Source: Puccinia triticina
Lineage: Eukaryota; Basidiomycota; Pucciniomycetes; Pucciniales; Pucciniaceae
Direction of reading: 5' to 3'
DNA: 64,000 bases
Assembly: GCF_026914185.1 (NCBI RefSeq)
Contig: NC_070564.1
Coordinates: forward strand, 4,402,001-4,466,000
Under the pieces are notes generated by a model. The model saw only the letters and a list, made by a program, of their open reading frames with translations. It was not told the DNA's origin and made no database searches. Below are positions 45,967 through 56,467 of the stretch, in pieces; the first letter of the stretch is position 1; each line of letters starts with the position of its first letter. A program made the position numbers and the translations under genes.

Positions 45967-48372
45967 GACCAGGAGTATTATAGCATGGCATTGTGGTACG
46001 CTGCAAGTGTGGCAGACAATCCACTTCCAATAAATGCCCCCGGTGATAAAGAATTTACAACACTTGATGCCAAGAGGATAGCTTCCGGTCATTGAGACCG
46101 TGCAAGTCTTGATGGCCAAGAGGATGCCTTCCAGCCACTGACAGTCTGGAATGCCAGAGGTAATCCTCTTGGCCACTGAGATCATACAGAGATTCAATAC
46201 TCTCTCCCAGCTGTCAAGAATGAACAGTCTTGACGCTGGGAGGAGATCCTTCCAGGAATCAAGACCGTTGAGGACCAAGAGGCCTGCCAGCCGTTGAGAC
46301 TATCAATGACAGAGAGGGCCATCAATATTTGCAATAACCAAGGGGATTCTCACCTAGATTCCAAAGCTGAAAATTCTTGATGGCCACAGTCTAGGTGGTA
46401 AAATGGCATCCTTTCAGCAACAGATACTTGTATAGGCTTGATGCGCAAGACAGCTGATTGAAATGAAACAATACCAGGGGGTTGAATTCAGAGATGGGTT
46501 GTATTGTTTTTTTCAGACAGGTTTTTCCTGGACCTCCTGGAGGATCTTGCCAGTCAGGAATCCAGGGCTGCAGGTGAAATTCCAGGAGGTGTTGTTTTTC
46601 GGGAAATTTGGACCTGGACGGCTCCCTGGAGGTATTTTGAAACCTCCTAAAATACAATTCCAATAATAAAGAATGGGTGATATATTTGTGATGAAATGCA
46701 GGCCCAATTTCAATACCTTCCCTGGATTGGATGCAGTTTTGCAGTTCCCATTGGCAGCTTTATTTCCTACGCAACAGATGGGAAAAACCATTCAACATCA
46801 TTGGTAGAATGTCTGCTTTGGTTTTTGGTACCACTATTAAAACTCATGAGGTACTGGGAGTGGGCTTTAAGGATCTGGGGAAAAGGATGATCATATTTTG
46901 ATGTGCCATCACAGCTGGAACAGTGCAGCAAGTAACATCAATTCAAAATTCAAGCATGGATAAATGTAGTTCAACTGTTGGAATCCAATCTTCAACAGAC
47001 CCATGCTCTGTTCAAATTAGATATGGTGTATATCTTTCCAAGGAAAAAATTTGAGCTATTTGGCATGGGATTGTTGATGTACAGTTTTTAAGCTGGCAGG
47101 CCTTTAAAGCTCCAACTTAACACTTCAAAAGCTGAACTTAGTGGTCTACATTCATTCAATCCTGCTAGCAATGGCCAGTGTATATTCTTAATTCCTTGCA
47201 AGCTGTCTGTTTCAAAACCAGTTTGAAGTGTTTCTAGTTGAGCTTTCAGGCACTCTGGAAAACAAGTGCCTGATTATTTTTGATTCACTATAGCAATGCC
47301 AACATCTTACTGTAGATAAATTTATACAAAAAAGGTGTTGATAACCATCAACAGAATCAGACCTTAATGGCCATCAATGATAGCCTTCTTTGGGAAAATG
47401 TCACTTGGTATGTTTGGGGTTGACACTGGTGCTGTGGCTATGTAAAACCAGCAAATTACCTGCATAGGCAAAGATACACCCCCAGCTTGTTGGAAAGCCT
47501 TCCCAAAACAAAAACAGTCATTTGACAGGTTGTCATTTGACGTCTGATTTTTTTATTTTCTTGTTGGATTTGCTCAGATTTTCTTTCTGGTTGTTGTGTT
47601 TCTTTGGCAAGATGCTTCATGGTTGGTTGTTTTTTACTTCTCCAACAACTCCACTCCAACAATCTTGTGGGCAAAACGATTTCTTTTTGCTGAGGATGAT
47701 CTATTTCCCCTGACTGATGGTGGCCCATGGTGCCTCTCTTAACACCTTAGTAGCAATCAATTGGTTGGTTTGCATTTCTTTTTTCTCAGGCGTGGAAATC
47801 AGCTGGCAACACAGCCTCCCCTCCTTCTAAAACTCCTGCGATCAAAGTGGGTGCATGGGGTTCCCAGGCCCGTTGTAAGGGTGTGAGAGCAAGTATTGGC
47901 TGGGACACACTTTGGGAGTTTGCTGATGGCATTCTTTGATGGCAAAAGCCAACAGGATTAAGGACTTGAGGATGTTGAGAAGTGACTTCATCGTATCTTT
48001 CCCAATTGATTTGTGGACTGGCTTGAGTTGAGTACCAACTGCTAGTGAGGCAAAACCTTAACAGGAGATTGTTACCCAGTTCATGGATGGACCAGAGTTG
48101 GCTGAGGTGAGGATGCCCATGCAACAACAAAATGCTTGTTGACTGGAATGACCCGCCTTTCAAGAGTCACAGCCGGGCAAGTTGCCCAGGATTGTTCTGG
48201 AAGAGAGAGATGCCGAGCTGATCAGCGGGTCGAGTCAAGACCAAAGGCGTTGAAGGAGATCAAGCAAGAGCAAGTTCCCCCCGGTCTATGTAGGCAGAGA
48301 GTGGGAACCTGTGATCAGAACTGAGTCCAGCGTTATGCGCAGGACAGAGGCCCGCGCCAGACGCGAATGACC

Positions 48373-48973
48373 CCTAACTTAACTAAGTCCCACCCTCCTA
48401 CAGGTGGAGTGGTAAAACACTGGTCGCATTGCGCCGACCGGAGGGAGGGACTTACGCGCTCAACGGACTTACAGGCTGACAGCATTTGGTTTTTTGGTGG
48501 GGACTTTTTTAAAACTGCTCTCACCCATCCATTTCCTGTCCAATTTCATCATTGTTTGGATTTCCATGATGACCAAAGTCTTCTTTATCCATGTACTATA
48601 CCCACCTATCCCCAACCTGTCTTCTTGATGTGCAATGTCCCTTGTAACATCATGAGTTTTGGATTCTGTACAGTGTGAACTTTGTAATATAGGATGAAGC
48701 AGACCACAGATAGTCACAAAAAATAGATCTGAGGGGTTCTGAAGGCCTCAAAAAATTCAGAAAAATTTGGAGAGATTCTCCTTGATCTTGGGAATCTTTT
48801 GTTCCCCCAAACCTTTGCTGCCCAGTGGGAAAGGGTGAAGCCAGAAACGTTTGAAAAACGACATAATTGTGATTCTGTCAGCCCAAACTTGGACATTGGG
48901 TGTAAGTCCCTCCTTCGGAGGGTCCCTGCGGGACAGCGTCCCCCCTCAAATAGAGGGACTTTGTTAAGTTAGG
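48373..48973. mobile_element. TIR element with CCTAACTTAAC termini
   Basis: The left end is CCTAACTTAACTAAGTCCC and the right end GGGACTTTGTTAAGTTAGG. The right part contains TCCCTCCTTCGGAGGG and TCCCTGCGGGA palindromes. The body resembles 24040-24572. It has no coding capacity. I could not see a clear target duplication. Confidence 0.75.
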
Positions 48974-49662
48974 AATGAACCTCAGTATAGCAGCGTGTAC
49001 ACCATCTCTCCCCATCCCTGATCTCAGAAGCATCCCCCATCTCGGGCGTTTGCATCATTTTTAGTCTCCTTCCCAAACATCGTCTTCCCTATAGTTGGAG
49101 TCGACGTAGAGCATCATCGACCCTCCAGAGTTTTTATCAGAAGCGTGACGTCACACCAGATCCTCCTTGTGTACCTTTCTATAGGCACAAATATTTCGAA
49201 CGTTTACTTCTCAGTTCCTCATAGGAGCAGCTCCTCCTGGTGTACCTTTCTATAGGCACAAATACTCCGAAAGTTTATCACGCAGATCTTTATATTCATA
49301 TCACAGTCACCTATCGTATAGACGGTGAACCCCACTTCACCGAACTCTTGCCACCCTCTCGACAGACGGTGCTTCTCTATTCCTGCCACCTTTCCAAATA
49401 GACGGTGAGCGAATTATAATTCGTTCTATTGAGCTATAGCAACTGGTGAGCTTCACCACAGTTGTGCGTCTCACGGGATATCAGGTGGCTGACTGTAGCA
49501 CGGTTTTTTGATGTTAACGATGTTTAGTGGATTTTCCTCTTCGATTCTTCCACCTACGGTATCCATTCCAACGGTTGTTGCTCTTTAGTAAGCCGACCGT
49601 CCACACGCGGCTAAAACATTGTGATAGTTATAAACTGAGATCACCTATTGGAATAGGGAAAG
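48974..49662 (+). other. Leader-like region before the gag-like ORF
   Basis: It contains a 71-bp tandem duplication around GTGTACCTTTCTATAGGCAC (copies starting near 49161 and 49232) and several GACGGTGA words. It precedes the ATG at 49663 and may be the LTR or leader of the retroelement, but I cannot define LTR ends. Confidence 0.35.
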
Positions 49663-50790
49663 ATGGTCGAGAAAAATGTTCAAACTAGAGCAGGCGTAGC
49701 CGCAAAGAGAGGCGATCCCAATAGACGTGATAAGGTTCCGGCTGCATCAGGAGTGGCCTCGTCTATGCCCAACCATCAACCGGGCGGCTGCTACAAGAGG
49801 TGAAGAGGATTTCCTATTGGTAGAAGAAGGCGATGAGGTCGTCACTCTAGCAGCGGACAAATTGCCAGCTGTAGAAAGACCGAACGCGTCAGACGCGTCT
49901 GAATTGGCATCCATCATAGCCATCCCGAGTACGTTGCATTGATGATGTTTTCCATTTTGGGTAACGGCATCCTGATATTTCGGTATTGCAGGCTTTACAA
50001 CGGAGCAAGTGACTGCCATCGTAACCTCGACCGATTCCCCAGCCGTTGTGACCGTGGACGTAGAAGCAGAGAGGGCGCACATCTGGAAGAAGATCCAGGA
50101 GAGCCATGAGGCAGGCGACTACATACTAAGCATCTGATGACCACTTGGACAGCCATGGATGAGCAGAAGCAGGCTAAACCACCGCTCTTGAGGACTGCAT
50201 CGGCGGCACCAGTGTTGGCAACAGTAGATCAAAGAATGGTATCCGGTTCAGTCGATACGGAGCAAGAACACGGATTGATCCATGCCGTCGGCGCTGTCTC
50301 AACCCATCAAGATGTTGGTTTTACACCGTTTTTTTGATAAGAATATTAAAGTGTTAAGAGCACCAATCCCTTTGACTATTTTTGACCTAGGTGCGTTATT
50401 CCTGATTACTAGAACAGTTTTTCTCATTCAAAACCCAGCAACATGCATGTTTATAAACTTTTTGGCTTGACTGTATAGCTTGGAAAAGAAGGGCAATCCT
50501 CGCCTACCTCAACAGTAAACATTTGAGAGTTACCGACTTGGATAAAGCCTATAAAGGTTTAGCTTACCCTTCAGAGTGGTCGCAAACCGAATCACAGTGG
50601 AATGCGAACCACAGAGTCTTTTATATTGCCCTTTGAGACGTGTACGACATGAGCTTGTTCGCCGCAAGACTGTTGGCTCACAAGGAGCATTGCAACACCA
50701 TCGCACGCGGCGGTCATGGTCTCATGACCGCGATGAGATACGACATGGCGATCAGGATGACCGCTTTCGCTCATCGGATCGCGTCGAAAG
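49663..50790 (+). pseudogene. Gag-like retroelement ORF, left inverted arm
   Basis: The frame opens with an ATG at 49663, shifts near 49800, and is broken by stops (for example at 50130, 50336 and 50634). Recognisable pieces are TTEQVTAIVTSTDSP, ERAHIWKKIQES, FTPFFDKNIKVL and LFAARLLAHKEHCNTIARG. Similar repeated ORFs, with a C-terminal RYDMAIR-type block, are common in rust genomes as I remember them, where they are linked to retrotransposons. It is clearly dead. From about 49985 onward it is repeated inverted at 50904-53016, with an unoccupied site for the element at 51.4 kb (GACTGAACCGG on the complementary strand, near 50242-50252). Confidence 0.65.
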
Positions 50791-51410
50791 ACGGATCAGC
50801 CATTCACTGCGCCTAACACAGGAGACGCCTTCCATTCGTCTTCGGGGGTTATAATGGCCCGCCCAGGAATTTCGTGGATGATAAACCGGCGAGAAATAAC
50901 GCTGGGATGCGATCTGATGAGCGAAAGCGGTCATCCTGATTGCCATGTCGTATCTCATCGCGGTCATGAGACCATGACCGCCGCGTGCGATGGCGTTGCA
51001 ATGCTCCTTGTGAGCCAAAAGTCTTGCGGCGAACAAGCCCATGTTGTACACATCTTGAAGGGCGATATAAAAGGCTCTGTGATTCGGTTTGCGACCACTC
51101 TGAAGGGTAAGGTAAACCTTTATAGGCTTTATCCAAGTCGGTACCTCTTGAATGTTTACCGTTGAGGTAGGCAAGGATTGCTCTTCTTTTCCAAGCTATA
51201 CAATCAAGCCAAAAGCTTATAAACATGCATGCTGCCCGGTATGAATGAGAAATATTATTCTAGTAATCAGGAATAACGCACCTAGGTCAAAAATAGTCAA
51301 AGGGATTGGCGCTCTTAACACTTTAATATTCTCATCAAAAAACGGTGTAAAACCAACATCTTGCGCCAACGGCATGGATCAATCCGTGTTCTTGCTCCGT
51401 ATCGACTGAA

Positions 51411-52531
51411 CACCAGGAAAAAAAAGTAGTCACTTGATGGCAAGTGACATGACACAGCTTTGTTTTCAGCTCCAACACTGCTCCAATGCTGCTCCTCTCC
51501 AGCAGCACATCTGGGGCTCACATGATAGGTGTCAGGATCAAAGCACTCAATGTGAAAAAACCAGATGATGCGCAGCTTTGGCCCTGGCCCAGCTGATGCT
51601 CAGCTTTTACCCTGGCTCAGCTGATGCTCAGTTTTTCCCCTGGCCCAGCTGATGCTCAGCTTTGGAACTGGCCACCTGATGATCATATTTGGCCCTGGCA
51701 CAGCTGATGCTCAGCCTTGGCTGTGGCTCAGCTGATGCTCAGCCTTGGCTGTGGCTCAGCTGATGCTCAGCCTTGGCTGTGGCTCAGCTGATGCTCAGCC
51801 TTGGCTGTGGCTCAGCTGATGCTCAGCCTTGGCTATGGCTCAGCTGATGCTCATCTTTGGCCCTAGCCTAGCTGATTTTCAGCTCTGATCCTTTCCAAGC
51901 TGATTCCCATCTTTTTCCCTGGCCTGGCTCAGCTGATACTCAGCAAGCTGAGAATCAGCTGGCCAGCTGGCCCAGGACTGGGCCAAAGCTGAGCATCAGC
52001 TGGGACAGGACTAGGAGAAGGCTGAGCAAGGACTGGTACAAATCTGAGCATCAGCTACGCCAGGACTAGTACAAAGCTGAGCATCACCTGGGAAAGGGCT
52101 GGTCAAAAGGCTTTATTCCAATTCTGAGAGTGAGCTGCATGAAAAAGCTGAGTATGAGCTGGACAGAAAAGCTGATTATGAGCTGAGTACCAAAGCTGAG
52201 TATCAGCTGGACAGAACTGAGGATCAGTTGGGCTCATCAAAAACTGAACAGGACCTTCTTGCTAAATTTTGGAAGTTGAGGAGATGGTTGGGAGATTGGG
52301 ATAGATAGTGGATAGATATTGGATAGATGGTGGGTAGCTGGCTGGAGCTGGTGTAATAGCACTGTTCACGTAAAAAATCTATGACCATGTGAGAGATATA
52401 CATCAGCATACTTTCCCAGCCAAATTGGCTGGCACAATGGGATAAACTTTATTTCAATCTTGCTGATGTTTAGCTTACGTGAACAGTGCTAATGTCACTT
52501 TTCATCAACTGACTATTTTATTTTCCTGGTG
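51411..52531. mobile_element. CACTA-like element, 3-bp TSD GAA
   Basis: The ends are CACCAGGAAAAA and TTTTCCTGGTG, extended by AGTAGTCACTTGATG..AAGTGACAT and its inverse. The 3-base duplication GAA is at 51408-51410 and 52532-52534. Large subterminal arrays of AGCTGATGCTCAG and CTGAGCATCAGCT words run from both sides; five units of exactly 28 bases lie at about 51.70-51.85 kb. Subterminal repeats plus a 3-base duplication fit CACTA elements, although CACCAGG is not the classical end. No transposase is present. The left arm shows the empty site. Confidence 0.8.
52359..52489. mobile_element. 131-bp mariner-type MITE nested in the CACTA-like element
   Basis: The ends are GCACTGTTCACGTA and TACGTGAACAGTGC with TA on both sides (52357-52358, 52490-52491). 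The interior includes CCCAGCCAAATTGGCTGG and GGATAAACTTTATTT. The same element, also 131 bases, is at 56337-56467. Confidence 0.85.
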
Positions 52532-52556
52532 GAACTGGATACCATCCTTTGATCTA

Positions 52557-52740
52557 CAGTGACCCCGCCATGTAAGCATAAGGATGGTGGACAAAAATCC
52601 TATGCTTACATTGCGGTATGCTTCTTATCGAGGTAAAATCCCAGCAAAACCAAGAGAATGGTCGCGGGAAATCTACATTTATGCTATGCTTACATCGTGA
52701 TTATGCTTACATCGTGAATGCTTACATGGCGGGGTCACTG
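52557..52740. mobile_element. Tc1/mariner- or pogo-type MITE, TA TSD
   Basis: The ends are CAGTGACCCCGCCATGTAAG and CTTACATGGCGGGGTCACTG, flanked by TA (52555-52556 and 52741-52742). CAGT-type ends and a TA duplication are typical of Tc1/mariner or pogo elements. The interior repeats ATGCTTACAT words. The left arm of the inverted repeat has a related unoccupied site near 50228. Confidence 0.85.
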
Positions 52741-53036
52741 TACACTGGTGCCGCCAATGTGGTCCTCAAGAGCGGTGGTTTAAGCTTGCTTCTGCTCATC
52801 CATGGCTGTCCAAGTGGTCATCAGATGCTTAGTAAGAATGTAGTCGCCTGCCCCTTGGCTCTCCTGGATCTTCTTCCAGATGTGCGCCCTCTCTGCCTCT
52901 ACGTCCACGGTCACAACGGGTGGGGAATCGGTTGAGGTTACGATGGCAGTCACTTGCTCCGTTGTAAAGGCGCCTGCAACGAGACCGAAGGCGCCCGCGT
53001 TGATTTCAAGTTTCAACTCTCACCAGACAAAAAACG

Positions 53037-54081
53037 ATGCGGGCAGTCATCCAACGAGTCACCTCGGCCTCAGTCACCGGTCAGCACCCTTCTTTTTATT
53101 CCGCCCAGAAGTGTATCCAGCAGCCTGCTCACAGAGCCCGGCGATGACCCAGTCAACCAGACCGAGATCTCGCGGATCGGGAAAGGCCTGTGCGTCTTGG
53201 TCGGCCTCGGAACCGGTCTGTCCCTGCACACTGCTCTCCGATCCCGCCCCGACGCACCTCTTCCTCGTGGTGCGACCATCCAAAAACTGACGATCGGAGT
53301 GAGGAATATGGACAGATGATACGCCGAAAGAGCTCGAGTACATCGTCTCGAAGATCCTCTCCTTGCGCCTGTTCCCATCCCCGCCCGGCCCCAACGCGCC
53401 GACCACCCCGCCATCCAATACCCCGACCGACCCGGCAGGAGACACACCATCCAGCCACAACCCTGATCCTCGTCCTCCCGCTGGCCAAGTGGAAGACCAT
53501 GAGCCGCCGAAAGAATGGCGCCAAAGCGTCAGGGATATTCACGGAGAGGTCTTGATCGGTTAAGCGGCTTGTCCACCGACACTGTCACGCTTGCTTGCTC
53601 CTCATACCAATCAAGAAACTCAACTATTGATGTTTGCTGTTTGTTTTTTTCTAGTGAGTCAATTCACTTTGATGGCCAAGACGAAAAAAGGCAACAAGCC
53701 TGACTTCCACAACGCCATGGTAAACCGAATTCTCTCATCCATTCCAACCGGAATCATGACTAACATCTTGATTTTATTTGTTTATTTTCCTTTTTCCCAT
53801 GAACCTTGAACCCCAAATCTCTCAAAAAAACAGAAGACTGAGTCATCGAAAGCGATGTATGGAGAGCTGATCAAATCGATCAAATCGGCATACTCTGCGG
53901 ATCTAATAAAAGGTCAATTCGCACTCATAAGCTGCTCATAACACATCGGTGCTGAGAGCGGAGGTTTTTTTTTTTTTGTGTGTATCTTGGGTTGATAGAG
54001 GGACAGTTCGGGGCAATGATGGACGTGAAGATCTCGAACGATGGGCCGGTTACAATCATCCTGGACACAAATGATAAATGA
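53037..54081 (+). CDS. DTD1: D-aminoacyl-tRNA deacylase (DTD)
   Basis: DTD hydrolyses D-amino acids, and also glycine wrongly attached to tRNA-Ala, from tRNA, protecting translation. Six exons: 53037-53079, 53153-53215, 53316-53558, 53655-53719, 53834-53912 and 53999-54081, 191 residues. The start [13 protein letters not shown] is the classic family opening. [15 protein letters not shown] follows, then SQFTL at about 118-122 and NDGPVT at about 178-183; these two form the active-site signatures, the second holding the Gly-cisPro pair. All junctions are in phase. Oddity: a Pro-rich, low-complexity insertion of about 43 residues (about 58-100) sits between LSLRLFPS and WRQSVRDI, where most homologues have about ten. 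The start codon lies only 20 bases from the broken gag-like ORF of the inverted repeat, so its upstream region is transposon-derived. Confidence 0.92.
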
Positions 54082-54381
54082 GATCCTCGATGGATTTTCT
54101 TGCATGAAAGAGATGTGTCAACAATGTACTCCGACCCGCTTTTGTTCGCTCAGTCCATAGGAGAGTTGGTTTATCTGTTTTTTTGGGGAGTGGGGTGTTG
54201 AGGTGGAAAGAGATGTTCGTTTTTATTAATTTGGTGTTGGAGAATGATATAGCAACAAAGACCTGGTAATAATGTTCATCCAAGAACCGAGGTCAGCGAT
54301 CTTTTTTAAGAAAGCAGATCATCCAGGGAGCGACTCACAGGAGCGAAGATTGTGCAGATGGAGAGCAGCAGAGGCGGGTGC

Positions 54382-54651
54382 TCAGCCGGCGATTTTCTTC
54401 GTGCGGCCCTCGCGTTTCTTGAGCCGCATGAGTTTCTTCTGGCTAAGCTTGAGGGCCAGCCGTTCGATGCGTTGCTTCTCGGCGAGCTTGAGCTTGCGCG
54501 CCTTGATCTTCTCGATCTTCTCCGTCCGCTCGGCCTCCTCCTTCTCCCGCATCTCCCGCTCCAGCAGCCTGATCGCCTCCATCTTCTTCCGCTCCTCCTG
54601 CCGTTGCAGCCAGCTTGCCGATTGCTTTCGTCCGCTCGTTCCGCTTGCCAT
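54382..54651 (-). CDS. CGR1: rRNA-processing protein Cgr1
   Basis: Cgr1 is a small basic nucleolar coiled-coil protein needed for 60S ribosomal subunit maturation in yeast. A single frame of 89 residues starts MASGTSGRKQSASW and continues as an unbroken charged helix rich in Glu, Lys and Arg (ERKKMEAIRLLEREMREKEE, IEKIKARKLKLAEKQR), ending LMRLKKREGRTKKIAG. The pattern of the C-terminal half matches the family. It is a little shorter than yeast Cgr1 (about 120), and the usual N-terminal piece may be shortened or encoded upstream. The gene converges with DTD and shares a 183-base divergent promoter with the mS35 gene; pairing a ribosome-biogenesis gene with a mitoribosomal gene suggests shared growth control (inference). 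Confidence 0.75.
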   Translation of the reverse strand: MASGTSGRKQSASWLQRQEERKKMEAIRLLEREMREKEEAERTEKIEKIKARKLKLAEKQRIERLALKLSQKKLMRLKKREGRTKKIAG

Positions 54652-54834
54652 CCTTGAATGAGTTTCGTGTGGTCTTGCGATGGGCGGGGTTGTTTGGGCG
54701 AGGGTCTGGTTGCGGTTGGGGCTGCCTATAAGCATATCTGCGGCAGGACATGCGCATATCGAGTAGCACCACCCCACCTTCCCCGGCCACTTCCCGAGGA
54801 GGAGGGACTCCGCCACCCTCCCTCCACGAACACG
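54652..54834. promoter_or_regulatory. Divergent promoter between CGR1 and mS35
   Basis: Only 183 bases separate the two start codons, so both promoters must lie here. I see no clear TATA box. CT-rich and GGCGGGG words are present on the plus strand near 54685. Confidence 0.6.
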
Positions 54835-56042
54835 ATGGCATCGAGCTCCCTGCTATCAACAGCCAACAAACGACTGATCCCATCCACAAGATGGCTCACC
54901 AATCCGAGCGGGATCAGCGGAGCCCACAGCGACCGGCGCGCCTTCTCGCTCAGTCTGCCGCTGCTCGCCGGCGGGAAGAACAAGATCAAAGTATCGAGCA
55001 AGGGCAAGTTCAAGGACCACAGACTGGGGGGCCCGGGCATGGAGGAAGCCTTTGACATCGAGCGCGACCTTTCGAAGCCTTTTGCCATGCAGGACGTGCC
55101 CGGGACGACGCACTTGCGATGGGCGGAGGCGAGGAAACGGTTGAACAAACTGAGGGCCATCAAGTTCCAGATGCCCTCCCTCATCAGTCAGTCCCCCCCT
55201 CCCAAAAAAAAAAGAACTCTTATTGATTTGCTGTCTGACATCGAACCTTGTCTCGTGAAGAGTACCAACAGCCCTTCGTGCCTCCTCCACCTGAGGCGCA
55301 TGTGATCGTAAGAACCCAGGACGACATGGGATTCCACCGCGGAAAGTTGGACTCCCAGCGGCCGAACAAGAAGGCGAGCATGACGGTGAGCCTGTCGAAG
55401 ATACCGGGGCTGCAAGGCTCTCCGGAGGCGATGCACAAGTTCAAGCTTCTGAGTGGGAAGCGCTGGTTCGAAAGCGAGCGGCGCTCGGAGTTCGACACCA
55501 GCGACCACCACGGAGACCCGCACGGGACGGTGAAGATCTCGTGCGACGATTACTCGAGTCTGCAGATGAACCAGAAGTGGTGCTCGGACGCGCTCGACCG
55601 GCTGATCGCCGAGGCGGGCGCGTCGGCGGACCCGATGAGCGACATCCCCCTGGACGCCAAACCCACCCTCCAACGCAACCATCGCACCAAACACAGACCC
55701 TGGGCCGCTCACCCCCACCTCAGCCCCAAGTTCCCCACCCACTGGCTCCCCGAGAGCGCCCGAGAACGCCTCCTCTCCGCCCAACAGGCCAAGAAATCCG
55801 CCCTGCTCGCACTCAAATCCCGCCGCGATCAGCTCGATCGCCGCCTCCGAACCCTCCTCAGCTGGGACGGCGTCGGCATCGCGCCTCCCGGCTTCTTCGA
55901 TAATCTCTCCCCCGCCGTCAAGCTCCAAGTCGACCAGTTAATCGCCCAGCGTAATCAGATCAGTCTTCTCTCTGCCCCTCTCGACGATCGCAATTACCTC
56001 AAGAACTTCGACCCCTCTTCTCATCCGCCGCCTTCTCCTTAA
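54835..56042 (+). CDS. RSM24: Mitochondrial small ribosomal subunit protein mS35
   Basis: This is a component of the mitochondrial 37S/28S ribosomal subunit, acting in the matrix. Two exons, 54835-55186 and 55261-56042, 377 residues. The N-terminus is Ser/Arg-rich without acids (MASSSLLSTANKRLIPSTRW), a plausible import signal. After SKPFAMQDVPGTTHLRWAEA and KYQQPFVPP comes the MRP-S28/mS35 core at about 125-255: VIVRTQDDMGFHRGK, then ASMTVSLSKIPGL, HKFKLLSGKRWF and CDDYSSLQMNQKWCSDAL. The remaining about 110 residues are a Pro/Arg/Leu-rich tail. The intron donor is GTCAGT, a form used elsewhere in this window. The family assignment rests on remembered motif order. The very GC-rich codon use matches the neighbouring Ecl1-like gene. 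Confidence 0.75.
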
Positions 56043-56336
56043 AACCCCCCCATTTCTCTTCTCTGTGTGTAATGATCCGAAATAGATACATCCTGAAGTA
56101 AAAAAAAGCAAGTTCTACATATCGAGAGAGCAAGTTTCGCACTAGTTGTGCCTTGATGATGGGCAGGTGTTGGCCGCGAAATGCAGAGGAGACGCAGGAT
56201 GGCTGGATGGCCGCCCACCATGCGCTGGCTTGGACTTTTCTGGCCCAGAACGCTTGGAGAGAGGGAGAGCTGCAGACATTCTGTCCCAACCAAACGGGGG
56301 TCCCTTGTTTGCGGACGCGAGTCTATACTTACAATA

Positions 56337-56467
56337 GGACGGTTCACGTAGGAATTTGTTAACCCTGCTGATGTTATAAATCAGCAAGCCTTCCCAGCCA
56401 AATTGGCTGGGACCGTGGGATAAACTTTATTTTGGTCTTGCTGATTTCGGCCCTACGTGAACCGTCC
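56337..56467. mobile_element. 131-bp mariner-type MITE, second copy
   Basis: The ends are GGACGGTTCACGTAGG and CCTACGTGAACCGTCC, preceded by TA; the right flank is TG, a probable decay of TA. The CCCAGCCAAATTGGCTGG centre and GGATAAACTTTATTT match the copy at 52359-52489. It lies about 295 bases beyond the mS35 stop codon. Confidence 0.85.

Larger units (their letters stand above)
42241..48372. other. Gene-free repeat region
   Basis: No gene is supported across about 6 kb. It contains the 119-bp hairpin, two SINE-like copies and the second CACTA-type MITE listed separately. It also has degenerate minisatellite-like units at 46.05-46.33 kb (GGCCAAGAGGATGCCTTCCAG) and a pair of related GGTCCAAATTTCC blocks at 44.6 and 46.6 kb. 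The frames of 90-160 codons here have no domains. Confidence 0.5.
50904..53016 (-). pseudogene. Gag-like ORF, right inverted arm, split by insertions
   Basis: This is the inverted partner of the left arm. From the right it reads MKLEINAGAFGLVAGAF, then VEAERAHIWKKIQES and LTKHLMTTWTAMDEQ, is cut by the element at 52557-52740, then by the larger insertion at 51411-52531, and continues with the LPYPSEWSQTES and DVYNMGLFAARLLAHK segments. Relative to the left arm it has lost 17 bases between two CACAG words near 51080, shifting frame. Its first codon lies 20 bases from the start of the next gene. Confidence 0.65.

Noticed and set aside
53070..53542. Three minus-strand ORFs of 126-129 codons
   Set aside because: They are shadows of DTD exons 2-3 and introns, and the plus-strand DTD motifs are unambiguous.
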